From: Muribaculaceae bacterium
Lineage (GTDB): Bacteria; Bacteroidota; Bacteroidia; Bacteroidales; Muribaculaceae
Reading direction: 5' to 3'
Assembly (NCBI GenBank): GCA_017545095.1
Contig: JAFYCU010000047.1
Span: 1-8,995 of the forward strand
Length of the DNA: 8,995 nucleotides
Below are positions 6,019-8,995 of this stretch, piece after piece (position 1 is the first letter of the stretch; the number at the start of each line of letters is the position of its first letter). The translations under genes and the position numbers were made by a program. Under the pieces are notes generated by a model. The model saw only the letters and a program-made list of their open reading frames with translations. It was not told where the DNA came from and ran no database searches.

Positions 6019-6762
6019 TTAAAGCGATTCATTTGACCATGAAAGAATCAGGTCGGCTCCCTTGGCGAGCAAGTCGTGCTCGTGGGCGACTCCGTTGGTG
6101 AGCAGGTGCGGCATCAGTAGTTCCGCATCACCACCGGTGATCACCACCTGCAGCTGCCCCAGCGTGGCCTTGAGGCGCTGTGCCTGTGCATCCACTTCGG
6201 CTGCGGCTCCGAGCACAGCCCCGCTGCGTAGCGCGGTGGTAGTGTCGTAGGGAACCAGCGGCACCTCACCATCGGCCTCCACCATCGGCAGGCGGCTGGT
6301 GTGCTCGTGCATGGCACGCAGGCGCATGGCCACGCCGGGCGAGATGCTGCCACCCAGCAGGGTGCCTTGTGCCAGCACCACGTCGATGGTGATGGCCGTT
6401 CCGGCATCCACCACCAGCAGGTTGCAACCGGTGTATTCGCCCCAGGCTCCCACAGCGGTGGCGATGCGGTCGGGGCCCAGCGTGTGCGGAGTGCGATAGG
6501 CCACCTGCAAGGGCAGGGCACGCGCCGCCGTGAGCCGCTCGAGACTACACGGCAACTGGGCCGACAACGCATCGACCAAGGCGGCATCGCCGTCGGTAGT
6601 GCTCACTAATAGGGCGGCATCCACACGTCGCGAGGTCACCAATGCCGACACAGCAGCCCAGTCGTCGAGGGTTGCCACGGCACGGGCAGCTACGTGGCCG
6701 CCTTCGACGAGGGTCGCTTTCACCCGCGTGTTGCCGCAATCAATGCAAAGATGCGTTGCCAT
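6019..6762 (-). CDS. coaX: Type III pantothenate kinase CoaX
   Basis: A 247-residue cytoplasmic kinase that phosphorylates pantothenate with ATP, the first step of coenzyme A synthesis; type III enzymes usually need a monovalent cation and are not inhibited by CoA. Family motifs are all present: DCGNT at 8-12 (phosphate binding), GPDR at 96-99, the catalytic-site strand VVDAGTAITID starting about 117, GGSISPG at 137-143, DTTTALRSG at 173-181 and ITGGDA at 208-213. Length is normal. I use the ATG at 6762; the frame can be extended to a TTG at 6771, but that codon sits inside a promoter box. It heads a cluster with the barrel gene, 43 bases before that gene's start. Confidence 0.95.
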   Translation of the reverse strand: MATHLCIDCGNTRVKATLVEGGHVAARAVATLDDWAAVSALVTSRRVDAALLVSTTDGDAALVDALSAQLPCSLERLTAARALPLQVAYRTPHTLGPDRIATAVGAWGEYTGCNLLVVDAGTAITIDVVLAQGTLLGGSISPGVAMRLRAMHEHTSRLPMVEADGEVPLVPYDTTTALRSGAVLGAAAEVDAQAQRLKATLGQLQVVITGGDAELLMPHLLTNGVAHEHDLLAKGADLILSWSNESL

Positions 6763-6768
6763 AACCTG

Positions 6769-6800
6769 CAAAATTACAACTTATTGTGTGCGATGCCAAA
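6769..6800 (-). promoter_or_regulatory. Promoter of coaX, close to the start codon
   Basis: On the minus strand TTTG (6800-6797), a 20-base spacer, then TAATTTTG (6776-6769) give an almost ideal Bacteroidetes promoter. The -7 box ends only seven bases before the A of the coaX ATG at 6762. Transcription starting four to seven bases past the box would leave a leader of only a few bases or none. It implies that coaX and downstream genes form a unit separate from the trmD cluster. Confidence 0.65.
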
Positions 6801-6869
6801 TGCATACCCGTAATTTTAATCATTATTGCGCCACATGACGAGCGAATTATCAAAAATTAAGGGATGGCA

Positions 6870-7277
6870 TCAGGGTTGAGATTTCTTCAATTCTCGGTCG
6901 GTCACCACCATGGCATAGAGTTGCAGCACGGCGCCGGCGAGCAGGAACGCCACCCATTCGTTGCCGTTGAGTGCCAGAGCCCATTGCGTGGACAGCCGGG
7001 GCAGAAACAGCATAGCTGCCGACACGCAGTAGAGCACAGCACCCATGATGCCGATGCGATGCAGCCGCCGCACGCGCAGCGAGTTGCCTGGGCTGGGAGT
7101 GAACAGTCGTGCCACCAGCACCACCACAGCGGCGGCGGCATAGGTCCACCGCACCCATTCGGCGGTCACATTCAGCAACGGCAGCACGGCAGCCACCAGC
7201 ATTACCAGCAGCCCCGCAGCTCCTGCATAGTCGCACAGCTTAGCACTCATCGTTGGTTGGGGAATTTCGTTTGCCAT
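6870..7277 (-). CDS. Small four-helix membrane protein, unknown function
   Basis: A 135-residue hydrophobic protein with four likely membrane helices at about 18-37, 41-60, 75-93 and 107-126, a basic loop RVRRLHR at 68-74 between helices two and three, and a charged C-terminus. The positive-inside rule would place that loop and both termini in the cytoplasm. I do not recognise a named family. It begins three bases after the stop of the FtsB/DivIC-like gene, so the two are almost certainly cotranscribed. Its place in the trmD and divIC operon hints at a division or envelope role, but nothing in the protein itself shows that. Confidence 0.82.
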   Translation of the reverse strand: MANEIPQPTMSAKLCDYAGAAGLLVMLVAAVLPLLNVTAEWVRWTYAAAAVVVLVARLFTPSPGNSLRVRRLHRIGIMGAVLYCVSAAMLFLPRLSTQWALALNGNEWVAFLLAGAVLQLYAMVVTDRELKKSQP

Positions 7278-7280
7278 GAT

Positions 7281-7586
7281 TTAGGGAATATCGGTGATGT
7301 ACACTTCCTCGTCGACACGCTTCATGCCATATTTCTCGCGGGCGATTTTTTCCAGCGTCTCGCGGTCGGTGTTCAGTTCTTCGGTCTTGGCTTCGTAGAT
7401 GGCCGTCGAGTCTTTGTTGGCGGCAATCTCGGCCTTGAGTTCCTGAATTTGGTCGTTGTATTCCAGCTTGCGTTTGCAGCTGTTCTCGCTGAAGAACGAG
7501 AGCCACACAATAAAGGCCACAAACACCAGTTTGGGCAGCGTGACGAAGCTCTTCACCCATTTATTGTCTTTGAATTTCCAGTTCAT
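7281..7586 (-). CDS. FtsB/DivIC family septum formation initiator
   Basis: A 101-residue bitopic division protein. FtsB/DivIC partners with FtsL and FtsQ/DivIB at the septum to activate septal peptidoglycan synthesis. Seen here: a short basic cytoplasmic N-terminus (residues 1-16), one membrane helix at about 17-33, a coiled coil with leucine spacing from about 38 to 82, and the family-typical end EKIAREKYGMKRVDEEVY at 79-96. Length fits the family. It lies 30 bases after trmD and three bases before the four-helix membrane gene, within an apparent operon. The exact choice between the names ftsB and divIC cannot be made from sequence alone. Confidence 0.9.
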   Translation of the reverse strand: MNWKFKDNKWVKSFVTLPKLVFVAFIVWLSFFSENSCKRKLEYNDQIQELKAEIAANKDSTAIYEAKTEELNTDRETLEKIAREKYGMKRVDEEVYITDIP

Positions 7587-7616
7587 GCCGTGTCTTGGTA
7601 TTATTTCACTAATGGT

Positions 7617-8300
7617 TTACTTGTCGTTGTCGAGCAGGTAGGGTCGGAGTCGTCGCGTGCGTTCCAGAGCCTGCTCCATCTGCCACTCGTCGATGCGTGC
7701 CTGGTGTCCGCTGAGCAACACGTCGGGCACGCGCCAGCCGTTGAACTCGGCCGGGCGGGTATAGACCGGTGCCTCGAGCAATCCATCCTGGAACGAGTCG
7801 CTCAGCGCACTCTGCTCGTCGCCAATGGCACCAGGCAGCAGTCGCACCACGGCATCGGCGATGACCGCGGCGGGCAGCTCGCCGCCGGTGAGCACATAGT
7901 CGCCAATCGAAATTTCACGCGTGATCAGGTGCTCGCGTATGCGGTAGTCCACACCCTTGTAGTGCCCGCACAGAATCATCAGGTTCTCGCACATCGACAG
8001 CTCGTTGGCCATGGGCTGCGAAAGCATGTCGCCATCGGGCGAGGTGAAAATCACCTCGTCGTAGGTGCGCTCCGCTTTCAGGTGCTCCATGCAGCGATAC
8101 ACCGGCTCGATTTGCATCACCATGCCGGCGTCGCCGCCAAAGGGGTAGTCGTCCACCTTGCGGTGCTTGTTGAGCGTCCAGTCGCGCAGGTTGTGGATGT
8201 GGATGTCGACCAGCCCTTTGTCCTGGGCACGCTGCACGATGGAGCAATGCAGCGGCGAGTCAAGGGCTTCGGGCATCACGGTGAGTATGTCGATTCTCAT
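7617..8300 (-). CDS. trmD: tRNA (guanine37-N1)-methyltransferase TrmD
   Basis: A 227-residue SPOUT methyltransferase that transfers a methyl group from S-adenosylmethionine to N1 of G37 in tRNAs reading CNN codons, preventing +1 frameshifting. The start MRIDILTV is the classic TrmD N-terminus; an in-frame extension to 8465 overlaps the upstream gene and is not family-like. Motifs: [13 protein letters not shown] at 50-62, the knot segment [11 protein letters not shown] at 111-121, [13 protein letters not shown] at 131-143 forming the SAM pocket, DSF at 168-170 containing the probable catalytic aspartate, and YTRP at 180-183. It is in tight spacing with its neighbours (31 bases before, 30 after). 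Confidence 0.96.
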   Translation of the reverse strand: MRIDILTVMPEALDSPLHCSIVQRAQDKGLVDIHIHNLRDWTLNKHRKVDDYPFGGDAGMVMQIEPVYRCMEHLKAERTYDEVIFTSPDGDMLSQPMANELSMCENLMILCGHYKGVDYRIREHLITREISIGDYVLTGGELPAAVIADAVVRLLPGAIGDEQSALSDSFQDGLLEAPVYTRPAEFNGWRVPDVLLSGHQARIDEWQMEQALERTRRLRPYLLDNDK

Positions 8301-8331
8301 GTCGGGTAGGTAAGATGAAAGGTGTTGTTGT

Positions 8332-8877
8332 TCAAGGGATGTAGCGTCGGTGCTCGGTGATGAGGGTGGTGTCGATGGGCAGTGAGTCGGGCGCGATATC
8401 GGTGACGATGAAATGCGAGTTGCCGCGCCAGGGCAGTATGCCTCGATACTGGTCATAGTCCACAATCACGCGCTGCCCCGTGCCCTCGAACTGCTTGGCC
8501 GTGTGGATGAGCGAGTCGTCGCGCAGCGTGAAGCAGAAGTCGGCCTCGAGTGCGATGGTGTCCTCCACCATGCGCACCGAGAGCATCTTCCCCTCCACAG
8601 TCTTGAGCAGCGCGCCCTCGCTGGCCACCTGCATGATGTAGCCGCGTTCCTGTGCCTGCTTGCAGGGATGGAAGTAGCGTGCCCACACCCACCAGCACAG
8701 CAGCAGAGCCATGATGATGATTGCCGAAAGCAGCAGCAGTCGCAGCGTGTCGTGCCGTCGCTCGATGGTGGCCTCGGCAAGCTCACGGTCCTCGCGCTCT
8801 TCCGGTGTCTCAACATGCGGCTGGGGCACTTCCTCCACCTGGTCTTTTTCAAAGTAGTCGTTAAAATTGTCGTTCAT
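8332..8877 (-). CDS. Single-pass membrane protein upstream of trmD, unknown function
   Basis: A 181-residue protein with a very acidic, proline-containing cytoplasmic N-terminus (residues 1-40), an RRHDTLR stop-in signal, one membrane helix at about 46-64 (rich in L, I, A and W), and a roughly 115-residue beta-rich domain on the periplasmic side. Near the C-terminus is [11 protein letters not shown] at 151-161. Topology (acidic inside, globular outside) is inferred from the basic residues next to the helix. I do not recognise a named domain. It is the first gene of the trmD cluster, with its own promoter about 75 bases upstream and only 31 bases to trmD. Confidence 0.85.
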   Translation of the reverse strand: MNDNFNDYFEKDQVEEVPQPHVETPEEREDRELAEATIERRHDTLRLLLLSAIIIMALLLCWWVWARYFHPCKQAQERGYIMQVASEGALLKTVEGKMLSVRMVEDTIALEADFCFTLRDDSLIHTAKQFEGTGQRVIVDYDQYRGILPWRGNSHFIVTDIAPDSLPIDTTLITEHRRYIP

Positions 8878-8952
8878 TCACTTACTGACGTTTAGCGTAT
8901 GTTTCAACGATGACTCCCGCCTCAAGCAAAAGCCATCTTCGTTTTCCGACTG

Positions 8953-8982
8953 CAAAGATACTACATAATGCACAATGCACAA
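8953..8982 (-). promoter_or_regulatory. Putative promoter of the trmD cluster
   Basis: On the minus strand TATCTTTG (8960-8953) matches TAnnTTTG, and a TTG (8982-8980) lies 19 bases upstream as a partial -33 box. The leader would be about 70 bases. The -33 part falls inside the heptamer tandem repeat, so repeat changes could alter the promoter. Confidence 0.55.
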
Positions 8983-8995
8983 TGCACAATGCACA
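8967..8995. repeat. Heptamer tandem repeat aatgcac, continuing past the window
   Basis: Four perfect units of aatgcac (8967-8994) plus one base reach the window edge, so the array may be longer. The unit length equals that of the agatgcR arrays at the left end, and both contain atgc. It lies just upstream of the trmD cluster promoter. Confidence 0.85.

Noticed and set aside
6864..8309. Very long plus-strand open frame (481 codons) opposite the trmD cluster
   Set aside because: It covers three well-supported minus-strand genes, is rich in His, Gln and Val typical of antisense frames, and shows no family motif.
8301..8465. N-terminal extension of TrmD
   Set aside because: It overlaps the upstream membrane-protein gene; TrmD proteins start at MRIDI-like sequence, exactly at 8300.

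Overview
The window looks like chromosomal DNA of a gut-type Bacteroidales bacterium, most like Prevotellaceae or Muribaculaceae. Three things point there. The promoters have the Bacteroidetes shape (TTTG and TAnnTTTG boxes) with no strong Shine-Dalgarno sequences. The genes coaX, lptC and a CNNM/CBS-domain membrane protein sit in the order I recall from Bacteroidales. The intergenic DNA is full of short repeats. Taxonomy is inferred from the sequence alone. All ten genes I can support lie on the minus strand, so transcription runs from high to low coordinates.

Right part (8995 to 6870): a compact cluster that starts at a TAnnTTTG promoter next to a heptamer tandem repeat. It encodes a single-pass membrane protein of unknown function, TrmD (tRNA m1G37 methyltransferase), an FtsB/DivIC-type division protein, and a small four-helix membrane protein. 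Gaps are 3 to 31 bases, so this is probably one operon joining translation fidelity and cell division.

Middle part (6800 to 2839): a second unit with its own well-formed promoter placed almost on the start codon. It encodes CoaX (first step of coenzyme A synthesis), an outer-membrane beta-barrel protein, LptC (lipopolysaccharide export) and a CNNM/CBS/CorC-type membrane protein. The barrel gene and lptC overlap by one base, which suggests translational coupling and an envelope role for the barrel.

Left part (2838 to 1): accessory DNA. It contains a 207-bp MITE-like element with imperfect terminal inverted repeats and a 7-bp target duplication, an unlisted 56-residue acidic lipoprotein gene, an AAA ATPase fused to a DUF234/PD-(D/E)XK-like domain, and more than 500 bases of dispersed AT-rich repeats with heptamer arrays. 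I found no CRISPR array, tRNA, rRNA or transposase gene. The most novel material is the MITE-like element, the tiny lipoprotein, the repeat family at the left end and the near-leaderless coaX promoter.
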